A DNA stretch of 64,000 nucleotides. Origin: Ruminiclostridium papyrosolvens DSM 2782 (GTDB lineage: Bacteria > Bacillota > Clostridia > Acetivibrionales > DSM-1351). This document shows positions 17,032 to 26,707 of this stretch, in pieces; position 1 is the stretch's first letter, and every line of letters begins with the position of its first letter. Below the pieces are notes generated by a model. That model worked only from the letters and a program-made list of their open reading frames with translations. It had not been told where the DNA came from and did not search any database. The translations under genes and the position numbers were made by a program. The stretch lies in NCBI RefSeq assembly GCF_029318685.1, contig NZ_CP119677.1, positions 4,703,001-4,767,000 of the forward strand. Direction: 5' to 3'.

Positions 17032-18084
17032 CTAGATTACCGCCCCTCCTTCCTTTTTGCTTCTTAGTAAAAGGTAAAGGAAATAAGGTGCTCCCACCAA
17101 CGCTGTTATTATTCCTACTCCAATCTCGTAGGGAATGGCTACCACACGTGATACAAGGTCACAGGCCACAAGGAAAATTGCTCCTCCGATACTGCTGGCA
17201 GGCAGCAGCTTTTTATAGTTTGGTCCAACCAGAAGTCTCATTATATGGGGAACAATCAAACCCACAAAACTTATGGCTCCGCTGACACAAACCGCACTTG
17301 CTGTGGCAACGGAAACCAATATCAGCAGTACTGTTCTGATTTTTCCTGAACTTAATCCTACGGACTTTGCTTCCTCTTCCCCCAGCATAAGAACATTCAA
17401 GTCCCTTGAGAAAACAAACATAAGTGCAACACTTAGTATGATTGGAATTATCACCAGTTGTACGTGTTCCCACCGCCTCCCGTCAAGTCCTCCCGTGGAC
17501 CAGAAAAGAAACTCCTTTACCTGATAATCATAGGACAGAGTAAGGATAATATTGGTTATTGCCCCTATAAAAGTACTCACCGCTATACCGGAAAGCATAA
17601 GTGTAAGTACGGGTACTTTTCCTTTCTGGTAGGACAGCAGGTAAATTACAAATATTGCAATAAATGCTCCCGTAAATGCAAAAAGCGGCATAAAATACAT
17701 GCTTGCAGCAGTTAACCCCAGCTTTATAGCCAGAACAGCTCCCAATCCGGAACCGCTGGATATTCCCAACAATCCCGGATCAGCCATGGGATTTCTGAAC
17801 ATTCCCTGCATTACTGCCCCGGATGAGGCAAGGGCTGTACCTGCAAGTGCAGCTACTACCACTCTGGGGAACCTAACAAGAAAAATTATAGGCTCCTGTC
17901 CTTCAGCAAATGTGGCATGTTTTAATATACCTATATTTTTAAGTATGATTTTAAAGGTATCAAAAAAAGGTACGTTTACCGCCCCTATAGCTGTTCCCGC
18001 AACCATTACAATCAGCAGAAGCAGCAGCATTATCGGTATAAATCCTATATTTGTCAGAGCTTTTTTTATTTTTTTATTTTTCAT
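17032..18084 (-). CDS. btuC: Cobalamin/Fe-siderophore ABC transporter permease
   Basis: 350-residue FecCD/BtuC permease with about ten hydrophobic helices. Signature segments are RFPRVVVAALAGTALASSGAVMQG near 70-93, NPMADPGLLGISSGSGLGAVLA near 98-119, and AISFVGLIVPHIMRLLVGPNYK near 270-291. It forms the channel dimer for the BtuF-delivered ligand. The gene is 12 nt after btuF and is followed at once by the ATPase gene. Cobalamin riboswitch control makes a corrinoid the likely cargo. Confidence 0.92.
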   Translation of the reverse strand: MKNKKIKKALTNIGFIPIMLLLLLIVMVAGTAIGAVNVPFFDTFKIILKNIGILKHATFAEGQEPIIFLVRFPRVVVAALAGTALASSGAVMQGMFRNPMADPGLLGISSGSGLGAVLAIKLGLTAASMYFMPLFAFTGAFIAIFVIYLLSYQKGKVPVLTLMLSGIAVSTFIGAITNIILTLSYDYQVKEFLFWSTGGLDGRRWEHVQLVIIPIILSVALMFVFSRDLNVLMLGEEEAKSVGLSSGKIRTVLLILVSVATASAVCVSGAISFVGLIVPHIMRLLVGPNYKKLLPASSIGGAIFLVACDLVSRVVAIPYEIGVGIITALVGAPYFLYLLLRSKKEGGAVI

Positions 18085-18096
18085 TTTTCCTCCGGA

Positions 18097-19101
18097 TTAT
18101 TTAAACAGTCCCGGATAGGCAACCTTTGAAATATCCTCTACTGCCAGTACAGCGTATTGTGATGTTGATGAAATATGATTATACGGTACTGAAATAACTT
18201 TATTATTCTTTACTGCTTTTATATCTGCCAGTGCCTTATCGCCTTTTATCTTCTCATTCAAAGTATAAAAGCTAACCTTTGCGTCATAGTACCATGACGG
18301 CAGAATAATAATCTGTGGGTTATACTTTATTATCATTTCCTTGGATAATTCAGGCCATCCTTCAAGACCCTCCTTTGACACAGGGTTCATAAGACCGGCT
18401 CTTGTGACAATATCATCAAAATTTGTTCCCTTGCCGCTGGTGGTACCCATTTCACTGTAATCAAGTACTGTTTGCTTCTGGTCATCAGTCATTAGTTCAA
18501 GCCTGTCATTTACAGCCTTTAGCTTCTGCTCCATCCAAGCAATTATATCCTTGGCCTTGGCTGCCTCTCCTACAATTTTTCCTATGAGTTCAAGGTTATC
18601 TTCCACCTGCTTGATATTTGAGGGAGTATTTAGCATAAACACCGTTAAATTCGCATCTCTTAGCTGTTTAATGACATTTGCATCTGCCATTTTATCCAAA
18701 AAAACAAGGTCAGGCTGCAACGCAATTATTTTTTCCGCATTTGATTCAATCCTTTTACCGACTCCTTTAGCTTCATCAGCAATATTGGAAACTTTGGCAT
18801 CGTCTGCATAATAAGTCATAGCCGCAATTCTGCTTTTGTCTACCAGTGACATAAGCATTTCACAGGTTCCAAGTGGCAAGCTTACTATTTTCTCAGGCTT
18901 AGCCTTAATAGTTACCTTTGTGCCTTTTGAATCCTCCAATGTGAGAGGATATTTATCTGTTGCAGTACTTTCTACGGATGTATCTATTGCCTTAGTAGTA
19001 TCAGAAGCCTGCTGGTTTGTATCACTGCTGCAAGCTCCGAAGATTCCGGTAATAAAAATCATTGCAAGTATAAAAGATAAAATTTTCAAATTCCTTTTCA
19101 T
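18097..19101 (-). CDS. btuF: Cobalamin-type ABC transporter substrate-binding lipoprotein
   Basis: 334 residues. The lipoprotein signal is a basic start, a hydrophobic run and the lipobox ITGIFGAC, with acylated Cys about C23. After a Ser/Thr-rich linker comes the PF01497 periplasmic-binding fold: PEKIVSLPLGTCEMLMSL, EKIIALQPDLVFLD, and late NNKVISVPYNHISS. It binds the corrinoid outside the membrane and hands it to BtuC. First gene of the btuFCD unit, directly behind the riboswitch and terminator. Confidence 0.9.
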   Translation of the reverse strand: MKRNLKILSFILAMIFITGIFGACSSDTNQQASDTTKAIDTSVESTATDKYPLTLEDSKGTKVTIKAKPEKIVSLPLGTCEMLMSLVDKSRIAAMTYYADDAKVSNIADEAKGVGKRIESNAEKIIALQPDLVFLDKMADANVIKQLRDANLTVFMLNTPSNIKQVEDNLELIGKIVGEAAKAKDIIAWMEQKLKAVNDRLELMTDDQKQTVLDYSEMGTTSGKGTNFDDIVTRAGLMNPVSKEGLEGWPELSKEMIIKYNPQIIILPSWYYDAKVSFYTLNEKIKGDKALADIKAVKNNKVISVPYNHISSTSQYAVLAVEDISKVAYPGLFK

Positions 19102-19150
19102 TTTACAATATCTCCTAAATATTTATTTTTTTACCCCTTTAAACATAAAA

Positions 19151-19198
19151 GCCCTTCAAACGTTTTGTGTTTAAAGGGCATAATTCCATCTTGGAATT
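19151..19198 (-). terminator. Riboswitch expression-platform hairpins
   Basis: GCCCTTTAAACACAAAACGTTTGAAGGGC folds as a stem (19179-19151) and is followed by TTTT, upstream of btuF. A second small stem, AAATTCCAAGATGGAATT, sits just before it (19198-19182). The first is the likely ligand-controlled terminator. Confidence 0.7.
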
Positions 19199-19204
19199 TT
19201 TTAT

Positions 19205-19395
19205 TAAACACACCCCCTATCACTCGTAGAGTTAACAGTGTACACTTACAGACAGGTATTCTGACTAAGGCATCAACACTCTCCATTCCTTCCCGGTTAA
19301 TGTACCAGTGGATTATATGGAGAACTCCTCCAACACAGCGGCGGGACCGTACAGGGTTCAAACCTGTTTCCCTTATCTGTAGTTCTTATTAAGTT
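19205..19395 (-). promoter_or_regulatory. Cobalamin riboswitch
   Basis: On the minus strand, AGTCAGAATACCTGTCTG (around 19266-19248) is the B12 box. The upstream aptamer elements are present: GGGAAACAGGTTTGAACCCTG, then GTCCCGCCGCTGTG, the usual GCCACTG-like segment ATCCACTGG, and GGGAAGG. With vitamin B12 bound, the downstream hairpin should terminate, shutting off btuFCD. Confidence 0.92.
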
Positions 19396-19404
19396 ATATT
19401 GCAT

Positions 19405-19433
19405 ATATTAATATAAAACAAGTTTAATAGCAA
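19405..19433 (-). promoter_or_regulatory. Promoter of the cobalamin-riboswitch operon
   Basis: Minus strand TTGCTA (19433-19428), 17 nt spacer, TAATAT (19410-19405), placing the start of transcription just before the riboswitch aptamer. Confidence 0.5.
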
Positions 19434-19512
19434 ATCCAAATCAGACACATTATCGTCCAAATTTCTTATTTTGGCGAATCTGTCAATTAAATACAATATT
19501 TATCAAAGTTTA

Positions 19513-20694
19513 TTAATCTTTGATAATCTCCCTTAAAAAGCTTTGTCCCGGAAAAGCATTCTCTGCATTAAATACTTCTGCAATAGTGCAGGCTATATCA
19601 GCAAAGGTTTCTCGTGTCCCAAGATTTACATTCTCTCTTATACCCTTACCATAAATAATTACAGGTATATGTTCTCTTGAATGGTCAGTACTGGGAGTAG
19701 TTGGGTCACAGCCATGATCCGCTGTAATTATCAGTATATCGCTATCTTTCATGGCAGACAAAATTTCAGGCAGTCTGTTGTCGAATTCCTCTAACGCCTG
19801 TTTGTAGCCTTCCGGATTATTTCTATGTCCAAACAACATATCAAAATCTACTAGATTTGTAAAAATCAGGCCATTGTTCTCTTGCTTCATAAATTTTAAT
19901 GTAACGTCAACACCATTCATGTTGTTTTTTGTATGTTCAGCAACAGTAACTCCTTTTTTCGAAAATATGTCTTCTATTTTTCCCACAGCGACAACATCCA
20001 GACCCTTTTTATTCAGAACATCCAGAAGCGTGTCGGACGTGGGCTCCGCAGAAAAATCTCTTCTGTTGGGTGTTCTTGTAAAGTTCCCCGGTTCCCCTAT
20101 AAACGGTCTGGCAATAACACGCCCCACCATATGTTCTCCTTGCAACATTTCCCTTGCCATACCGCAAATACGATACAATTCTTCCAGAGGAACAATTTCT
20201 TCATGGGCAGCTATCTGAAATACACTGTCTGCGGAGGTGTAAACTATAAGTTTCCCCGTCTTCATGTGTTCCTCGCCGTACTCCTTGATTATTTCAGTTC
20301 CCGAAGCGGCACAGTTTGCGAGAACACCTCTTCCGGTAAGCTTTTCAAACTCCTCAAGAACTTCTTTTGGAAAACCGTCAGGATATGTGGGAAAAGGATA
20401 TTCAAGCTGGAGGCCTGCAATTTCCCAATGTCCTGTTATAGTGTCCTTCCCTTTAGAAACCTCCTCCAATCTGCCATAGCTCCCCATAACATTTTCGGGT
20501 GCGGAAATATAGTCTATTCCATCTATTTTTCCAATTCCAAGGCGGCTTAAGTTGGGAAGATTTATTCCATTACATACCTTTACGATATTTCCCAATGTAT
20601 TACTTCCTTTATCACCGTATTCGCCGGCATCCGGAAGTTCACCTATTCCTACACTGTCAAGAACAATCATTATTACTCTATCTATATTTGTCAT
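19513..20694 (-). CDS. deoB: Phosphopentomutase
   Basis: Interconverts ribose-1-phosphate (or deoxyribose-1-phosphate) and the 5-phosphate, linking nucleosides to the pentose pathway. 393 residues, alkaline-phosphatase superfamily. The metal site includes the N-terminal [13 protein letters not shown] (about residues 11-23) and C-terminal [22 protein letters not shown]. The catalytic Thr lies in [14 protein letters not shown] near 86-99. Length and motifs match DeoB throughout. It appears monocistronic here, with no nucleoside phosphorylase nearby. Confidence 0.96.
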   Translation of the reverse strand: MTNIDRVIMIVLDSVGIGELPDAGEYGDKGSNTLGNIVKVCNGINLPNLSRLGIGKIDGIDYISAPENVMGSYGRLEEVSKGKDTITGHWEIAGLQLEYPFPTYPDGFPKEVLEEFEKLTGRGVLANCAASGTEIIKEYGEEHMKTGKLIVYTSADSVFQIAAHEEIVPLEELYRICGMAREMLQGEHMVGRVIARPFIGEPGNFTRTPNRRDFSAEPTSDTLLDVLNKKGLDVVAVGKIEDIFSKKGVTVAEHTKNNMNGVDVTLKFMKQENNGLIFTNLVDFDMLFGHRNNPEGYKQALEEFDNRLPEILSAMKDSDILIITADHGCDPTTPSTDHSREHIPVIIYGKGIRENVNLGTRETFADIACTIAEVFNAENAFPGQSFLREIIKD

Positions 20695-20927
20695 AATCTA
20701 CTCTCCCGGTTATTTTTAATTTTTACACATACCTATTACTATTATATTAATACCAAATATTTGCTTTTTCAAACATATCACAAAATTATTAAATTAATAT
20801 TATTTCCATATTATTCAAAATTTATACAATTTATATTAAGATTATGGTATAGTTTATTATAGTCCTTACACATAGTATATTTCTGGTCAAAAAACACCAA
20901 CCGAAAAATAAAGGAATGATTTGCATA

Positions 20928-22199
20928 ATGAAAAAAAAGATGATTATCTTCAAACGCACTTTTTACGTATTGTGTATTATGTGCTTACTGCTTTTAGTCA
21001 GCACAATAATAATACTTGCATTAGGCGGTTTCAATATAGGACATTTAAATTCTGCAGCACCAAAGCCCACTGCACAAAGAAGTTTATCGGGTTTATCAGA
21101 GAGCACTGACGATACTGCTGATACCAGCAAATCTCCAAGCACTCCTTCGATACCTCAGTCAATAACAATATCAGCCGTAGGTGATATCATGCTGCATCAG
21201 GGAAACCTTAATAGTGGCTATAACTCCCAAAATAAGACATATGACTTCTCCGGCTTTTTTGAATATGTAAAGCCGTATTTGAGTTCATCTGACCTTACAA
21301 TAGCTAATTTTGAGACGGTTACAGCCGGTTCAGGTATCAAGTACAAAAGTTTTCCTCTTTTTAACTCACCTGACAGTATACTTCCTGCTTTGTCCCAATC
21401 AGGAGTTGACATACTCTCTACCTCCAACAACCATTGTCTGGACTGGGGTATCAACGGTCTTACAAGAACTATTCAAAAAATCAGAGAATATAAAATGGAA
21501 AACATCGGAAGCTCCATTGATGGTAAAGACAAATATGTTATTAAAGACGTAAAGGGCATTAAAGTAGCTATTCTTAGCTATTCCCAGTTCTATAACGGCC
21601 ATGAAGCAAGGTTAAACAGCAGTGATAAATCCAAATATCTTAATATATTAAGCGAAGCCAACCTTCAAAAGGATATAAAGGAAGTAAAAGCACAAGGTGC
21701 TGATGCGGTTATAACTGTCCTTCACTGGGGTGATGAATATATTCGTACGCCAAATACATATCAGACAAATTTGTCAAAAAAAGTTTTATCATGGGGAGCT
21801 GACATAATACTTGGCTCTCATCCTCACGTTGTACAAAAATCAGAAATAGTACAAGTAAACGGTAAAAATAAGTTTGTTATTTATTCTATGGGAAATTTTA
21901 TATCCGGCTACAGACGTACAGACAAAGCAAAACGACTTAATAAAGTCTATACTGAAGATGGGGTTATTGTCACCCTCAAACTTGATAAAGACACAAAGGG
22001 CGGCATAAATATTAAAGATGTGTCTTATATGCCTACATGGATTGATATGTATTCTTCAAAGAATAAAAATATTTACAAAATACTTCCGGCTCCATCACCT
22101 GATGTACAAGCTCCTTATGTAAACAGCAGAAATAAATCCTTTGTAAAGCAGTCATATAATAATACTATGAGCATTATGGCAAAATTTAATGGTAAGTAA
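20928..22199 (+). CDS. CapA-like poly-gamma-glutamate / metallophosphatase family protein
   Basis: Membrane-anchored extracytoplasmic protein. One hydrophobic helix near the N-terminus (LCIMCLLLLVSTIIILAL) is followed by a Ser/Thr-rich linker and a calcineurin-like phosphoesterase fold: SAVGDIMLHQG, ANFETVTAG, STSNNHCLDWG, VLHWGDEY and GSHPHVVQ. This is the CapA/YwtB/PGA_cap family. Polyglutamate synthesis itself is unproven since CapBC are absent. ATG 20928 is chosen over ATG 20916, which overlaps the AAAGGA site. A following LtaS-like gene suggests cell-envelope work. Confidence 0.82.
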   Translation: MKKKMIIFKRTFYVLCIMCLLLLVSTIIILALGGFNIGHLNSAAPKPTAQRSLSGLSESTDDTADTSKSPSTPSIPQSITISAVGDIMLHQGNLNSGYNSQNKTYDFSGFFEYVKPYLSSSDLTIANFETVTAGSGIKYKSFPLFNSPDSILPALSQSGVDILSTSNNHCLDWGINGLTRTIQKIREYKMENIGSSIDGKDKYVIKDVKGIKVAILSYSQFYNGHEARLNSSDKSKYLNILSEANLQKDIKEVKAQGADAVITVLHWGDEYIRTPNTYQTNLSKKVLSWGADIILGSHPHVVQKSEIVQVNGKNKFVIYSMGNFISGYRRTDKAKRLNKVYTEDGVIVTLKLDKDTKGGINIKDVSYMPTWIDMYSSKNKNIYKILPAPSPDVQAPYVNSRNKSFVKQSYNNTMSIMAKFNGK

Positions 22200-22293
22200 T
22201 ATTATTATATATAAATTTACAAATTGAGTGAATTCTTATAGAATATATTAAGGTATTTGTTGTTATAACTAAGAAAGGTAAATTCAAAACGTA

Positions 22294-24081
22294 ATGTTTA
22301 TTAATTTTTATGGTAGAATTTTAAATGCGTTAAAGAATAAACCATACCGGAAGGCAGTAATTGCTTCAATAATTCTGATAATCTTAAATGCATTTAAGAC
22401 AACTCTTTTCAACTACCTCATGCTGCCAAAGACAGGCGGAGGTACGTTAGGTTACAAGTTCTGGATTTCTTTACTTATTTGTGCTATTATTTTTTCCTTT
22501 GTTCTTAGCCTGAAGTCAAAATACGTTTTTTTAATCGTGTATATTATACAAGTGATTTACTGTTTTACAAATATATCCTACTTTCTATATTACCACAGCT
22601 ACTTGCACTTTCTTCAGTGGATTTCCTTGTTCAAGGAAGCTATGATTTCAGCTTCCCACTTTGCAAACCCAATTAGTGTTCATCTTTTGGTAGTTTTTAT
22701 TGATGTTCCTGTAGCTCTTTACATTTTCTTCTTGTGTTTCAAACGGGAAGTCAAAAGTACAAGGCTGCCTTTTTTGCGCAACGCTGTTATTGGCTTGTCC
22801 GCAGTAATTCTTATAGTGATTGAGATATTTAATTTTGCTAACGGTGAGTCTGTTGTACAGTTCATGGAAGACAGGTATACAGGAGAAACCCGAATAGTTG
22901 AAAGGTACGGTACTGTTGTAAACGGTATAGTTAATATAGTTCAAAATAATACTGAAGAAAAGCTGATTAAGCAACTTCACTACGGTAAAAGCATTTCTTC
23001 ACCCAGTTCTGTAACTATTTCAAAAAGTACCTCTCAGCAGCCAAATTATGTTGTAATACAAGTTGAGTCAATGGATTCAAATATTGTCAAACAAAAATAT
23101 AAAGGCTCCTCTGTAATGCCTTACCTTAGCTCATTAATGGATAACAGCGTATATTATCCGTATACTCTTAGCTATCATAAAGGCGGAGGTACCTCCGACG
23201 CTGAATTTTCAGTTATAAACAGTGTCGAAACCCTTGATGCTTTCCCGGCAATCAAGCTTTCTTCATACGGCTACCCCAATTCAGTTGTCTCCAAACTTGC
23301 AAAGGCCTCGTATAACACTATGGCTTTTCATGGCAATGTGGGTACCTTTTATAACAGAAATATAGCATTTTCAAAAATGGGCTTTAACAAGTTTTATGAT
23401 ATAAGCTCAATGAACTATGATGACGAGGGCTGGGGCGCACCTGATGACAAGGTCTTCTCCTTTGCTTATGATAAAATTGAAAAAAGTAAAATGCCTTTTT
23501 ATACACATATTATAACAATGACAAGTCACGGCCCCTTTGAAAGTGCCAGACATTATTATAATAACAAAGCTTACGACGATATAGAAAATGAGATTGTGAA
23601 GAACTACTATAATTCCTTTAGTTACGTTGATAAATCAATAAAGGATTTCGTGGAGAAGGTTCAGGCAAAATACAGCAACACTTATATAATAATTTATGGT
23701 GACCACACTCCCAATGTGAACTCACAGGATTTCGCTCAGGCTTCGTTTATAGAGGGAGACAAATATTTTGAGTTTGTTCCTATGTTCTTGCTTACGCCTG
23801 ACCACAAGAAGTACAAGGAAGATTCTGTTACAGCATCCTTCCTTGATGTCGCTCCAACCATACTGGCAACCTCAGAGCTGTCATATAGTGTAAAAACCGA
23901 TGGAAGGAACCTGTTGGATACAGAAACTGCACCTTCAAATATACCTTTTAAGGGGGGTTCTTTTGACCGCAGCTGGTTGTATAACACCATATCAAATCAT
24001 AAGTATGTGGAGGAAGAACCTTTGTGGCGAAAATACCTGCCATCCTTTATTTCCTCAAGCCTTATTGAACGACATAAATAA
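22294..24081 (+). CDS. LTA synthase / phosphoglycerol transferase family protein
   Basis: 595 residues. Five predicted membrane helices in residues 1-185 are followed by an external sulfatase-type domain that transfers phosphoglycerol (LtaS) or a similar group. The nucleophile Thr is about T300 in YHKGGGTSDAEFS. Metal and substrate residues occur in VIQVESMDS, MTSHGPFESARHY and IIYGDHTPNV. The length is a little short of LtaS (about 650), as in other clostridial homologues. A terminator hairpin shared with the convergent neighbour follows. Confidence 0.88.
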   Translation: MFINFYGRILNALKNKPYRKAVIASIILIILNAFKTTLFNYLMLPKTGGGTLGYKFWISLLICAIIFSFVLSLKSKYVFLIVYIIQVIYCFTNISYFLYYHSYLHFLQWISLFKEAMISASHFANPISVHLLVVFIDVPVALYIFFLCFKREVKSTRLPFLRNAVIGLSAVILIVIEIFNFANGESVVQFMEDRYTGETRIVERYGTVVNGIVNIVQNNTEEKLIKQLHYGKSISSPSSVTISKSTSQQPNYVVIQVESMDSNIVKQKYKGSSVMPYLSSLMDNSVYYPYTLSYHKGGGTSDAEFSVINSVETLDAFPAIKLSSYGYPNSVVSKLAKASYNTMAFHGNVGTFYNRNIAFSKMGFNKFYDISSMNYDDEGWGAPDDKVFSFAYDKIEKSKMPFYTHIITMTSHGPFESARHYYNNKAYDDIENEIVKNYYNSFSYVDKSIKDFVEKVQAKYSNTYIIIYGDHTPNVNSQDFAQASFIEGDKYFEFVPMFLLTPDHKKYKEDSVTASFLDVAPTILATSELSYSVKTDGRNLLDTETAPSNIPFKGGSFDRSWLYNTISNHKYVEEEPLWRKYLPSFISSSLIERHK

Positions 24082-24092
24082 GTATATACAAC

Positions 24093-24124
24093 AACAAGAG
24101 GTAGGGTTTTCCCTACCTCTTGTT
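24093..24124. terminator. Bidirectional terminator between convergent genes
   Basis: A perfect 14 bp stem AACAAGAGGTAGGG/CCCTACCTCTTGTT with a TTTT loop. The right arm is inside the 3' end of the nucleoid-associated gene, whose stop is at 24115-24113, so one hairpin serves both strands. TTTATT follows on the plus strand. Confidence 0.85.
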
Positions 24125-25129
24125 TATTATTTTACCAACATTTTTAATTATGATTGATATGGAGCCGTCCGGGTTATTTGCAAATTCTATCATATCCCTG
24201 TTGTCGTAATAGCTTAGTGGAAAATTTATCTCAATGCCTGTATCCGTCTTGATTTTATGAGTCTTAAATTTTTTCTCTGCCAATTTTTCAGGTACAGTAA
24301 TAGCCTCCTCTGTAAGTCCGGCTTTTTGAATCTCCTGTATGTACTCTTCCCTGACGGCAAGATTGGTTTCAAAAACCTCCTGAGCTATTTCATCCACCCG
24401 TATTTCGTTCTTCTCCTCCAACCCTTCGGATACAACTTTTTTAAGCTTAGCTACCTTGTCAAAATCCTCATCATAGTATTTTTTACTTATCTTCTGTGTA
24501 ACCTTGTCAATAATTTTCAGCTTTTGGTTGTCCGACAAATCAGTTGAACAGTTAATCAGGTAATTGGACAGGTAAAATTCCTTTGTTCCGTTTATTTCGT
24601 AGGCTTTTTCGATGAGTTTTATTTCACCTGTCTCCAGACTGATAAGAACTGCTTCATCAACTTTTTGCCCATCAGAGGGTAAAAGCGTTTTGTGGCGTAT
24701 AATCGTATTTGCCGCCCCCTCTTCCATCTGGCTCACGTAGTGGGTAAATCCTGTTTTATAGTTCAGTTTCAATAACCCCAGATATGGTTCATTACCTGCA
24801 AGAAAATGACAGCATATAAGGTCTCCGGGGGCTATATCAATATTTTTAAGCATAAATTCAAAAGTCATTGCTGCAATGGCCCGGGTTACTTCCATAAAAC
24901 AGCCCGAATCCTCTTTAAGTGCAGCGCACATATCCCTTACCGTATTAACCTCACCTGTAAACTGAGCCTTTTTTAAATTTGTATCCTCAAAGGTTTTGGA
25001 AATATGCTTTTCCAAAAATTCTGCCAATTCTCCGTTTAGCTCAATTTCCTTATCAGAAAGTACCGGGAAATTTACACTGGTGTCTAAAATATGCAGGACA
25101 GCTGTATTTATATGAATACTGTATTCCAT
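24113..25129 (-). CDS. Nucleoid-associated (NdpA/YejK family) protein
   Basis: 338 residues from ATG 25129, which has AAGGAGA at good spacing. An in-frame ATG at 25162 lies before that site and is rejected. The family (PF04245) is known from E. coli YejK as a nucleoid-associated DNA-binding protein. Here the opening IHINTAVLHILD and the mid-section of alternating strands and helices fit, with a C-terminal FPLSYYDNRDMIEFANNPDGSISIII closing segment. No membrane segment. The protein ends inside the shared terminator stem. Its role in this organism is inferred only from family. Confidence 0.8.
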   Translation of the reverse strand: MEYSIHINTAVLHILDTSVNFPVLSDKEIELNGELAEFLEKHISKTFEDTNLKKAQFTGEVNTVRDMCAALKEDSGCFMEVTRAIAAMTFEFMLKNIDIAPGDLICCHFLAGNEPYLGLLKLNYKTGFTHYVSQMEEGAANTIIRHKTLLPSDGQKVDEAVLISLETGEIKLIEKAYEINGTKEFYLSNYLINCSTDLSDNQKLKIIDKVTQKISKKYYDEDFDKVAKLKKVVSEGLEEKNEIRVDEIAQEVFETNLAVREEYIQEIQKAGLTEEAITVPEKLAEKKFKTHKIKTDTGIEINFPLSYYDNRDMIEFANNPDGSISIIIKNVGKIINKR

Positions 25130-25248
25130 AACAAGTAATATCTCCTTTTCATTCGAAGTCAAAACCCGTCCTATATTATATCAAACTTTTAATACAAAAA
25201 ATAATACATATTTGATATAATCTACTTTAGTGAACAGGAGGAATCTAC

Positions 25249-25950
25249 ATGTTTGGAAAAATTAAATCATCTATATATGTTTTAAAAGCAAACAGTGCCT
25301 ATCAAAAAGGTAGTACTCAGGAGGCCATAAGCTGGTTGGATAAAGCCTACAAAACCGGAAGTGCAAAACCCGGCATAGTTATAACTTTAGGCTATCTCCT
25401 TTTAAAGGAAGGGCAGCTTGACGAATCATTAAAGATTTTTAAGGAGCAGCTTAACTATACTTTAAAGATTAAAGATAATGACCTGTACAGTCTCAAATCC
25501 AATTACGCCCTTGCATTGTGGAAAAATGGGGAACTTGACAGAGCTATTGCACTTTATGAGGAGATATTCCCAAATTACAAAAATACAAATGTTTATGGAA
25601 GCCTTGGCTATTTCTATGTCCTTAAAGGCGACCTCGAAAAAGCTCTTAAATTCAATCAAGAAGCTATGGAATACAATAGTACCGGTGCTGTAATATTGGA
25701 TAATATGGGTCAAACCTACTATTTGCTGGGTGAATATGAAAAAGCGGATGAAATATTTAAAAAGTTGATTGCATTGTCGCCAAAGTTCCCGGAAGCATAC
25801 TATGACTATGCACTGGTACTGGAGAAACTGGGAGACAAAGAGCATTGTATAGAAAATCTTAAAAATGCTTTGAATTACAAGCCGAATTTCCTGTCAGGTG
25901 TTACAGTGGAGCAAATTGAGAATAAGCTGCAGCAGGTTCAGGCAGAGTAA
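25249..25950 (+). CDS. Tetratricopeptide-repeat protein
   Basis: 233 residues made of about five TPR helical hairpins, such as QEAISWLDKAYKTG, QLDESLKIFKEQLNY, ELDRAIALYEEIFPN, DLEKALKFNQEAMEY and EYEKADEIFKKLIALSP. The first 15 residues are weakly hydrophobic (IKSSIYVLKANSAY) but do not form a clear signal. It is a protein-interaction scaffold of unknown partner. GGAGG is just before the ATG, and an intrinsic terminator follows. Confidence 0.85.
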   Translation: MFGKIKSSIYVLKANSAYQKGSTQEAISWLDKAYKTGSAKPGIVITLGYLLLKEGQLDESLKIFKEQLNYTLKIKDNDLYSLKSNYALALWKNGELDRAIALYEEIFPNYKNTNVYGSLGYFYVLKGDLEKALKFNQEAMEYNSTGAVILDNMGQTYYLLGEYEKADEIFKKLIALSPKFPEAYYDYALVLEKLGDKEHCIENLKNALNYKPNFLSGVTVEQIENKLQQVQAE

Positions 25951-25971
25951 AATACAGTTTTAACTGCAAAA

Positions 25972-26015
25972 AAGTTTGTAGCATAAACCAACACAAAGGT
26001 TACGGCTACAAACTT
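25972..26015 (+). terminator. Intrinsic terminator after the TPR gene
   Basis: AAGTTTGTAGC (25972-25982) pairs with GCTACAAACTT (26005-26015), followed by TTTTT. Confidence 0.85.
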
Positions 26016-26062
26016 TTTTTATCTATATTGTTTGCGACAGAACTTATAATACTGATATTATT

Positions 26063-26707
26063 TCAATTATTTTTGCTCCCAAATTCTGGAATGTCAAATA
26101 TTCTCCACTCATTATTCACTGATTTTAAATTAAATGTTACTTGAATGCTTTCAGATTCTGTATATGTTTCTTTAATTGAATTGGCTTGCCTTTCAAATAT
26201 GCTGCTACCATTAAAACAACTAATATTTCCATTCGCCTCATAAGTCATGTCATATGCTACTGTAACAGTTATATATGATACAAATGGAACTTTATAAATT
26301 GACATTACGTCAACAGATTTAATTTTAAATTTCTTTATGGCTCCTAACTTTCCTAATCTTTTCTCCATACCAATTTTATACATTTCGCATAAATTGATTT
26401 TTCGTTCCTTGTTGTAATTATTTAATACATAATTTCTCTCGTAAAAATCATTAAATTCCTGTTCCTTTTCTGCTATCAACTTTTTCTGTACATTAATATT
26501 ATAAGTATCGTAACCAAGTGGCAGATTATTTACACTTTCTGTGCACTGTATATAGGTTTTAATGAATTTGACACTATCAGACTTATTATTAAAAAATATA
26601 AGCTGATCGATAATAATATAAACAAGAAGTACAGCTATAACTAATAATATGCTAAAAATAATCCTCTTCTTTTTTTTAGAGTATTTCTTCAGTAACAATA
26701 CAGTCAT
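26063..26707 (-). CDS. Membrane-anchored extracytoplasmic protein of the ABC island
   Basis: 214 residues. A lysine-rich start (KKYSKKKKRIIF) and a single hydrophobic helix (SILLVIAVLLVYIIIDQLIFF) predict an N-in, C-out anchor. The soluble part has no motif I recognise; its last third (SYITVTVAYDMTYEAN, then VTFNLKSVNNEWRIFDIPEF) looks like an NTF2/cystatin-like sheet, as in many small Firmicute surface proteins. It overlaps the ATPase gene by 32 nt, so the two are translationally coupled. It may be an immunity or accessory factor for the secreted 142-residue protein (inference). Confidence 0.7.
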   Translation of the reverse strand: MTVLLLKKYSKKKKRIIFSILLVIAVLLVYIIIDQLIFFNNKSDSVKFIKTYIQCTESVNNLPLGYDTYNINVQKKLIAEKEQEFNDFYERNYVLNNYNKERKINLCEMYKIGMEKRLGKLGAIKKFKIKSVDVMSIYKVPFVSYITVTVAYDMTYEANGNISCFNGSSIFERQANSIKETYTESESIQVTFNLKSVNNEWRIFDIPEFGSKNN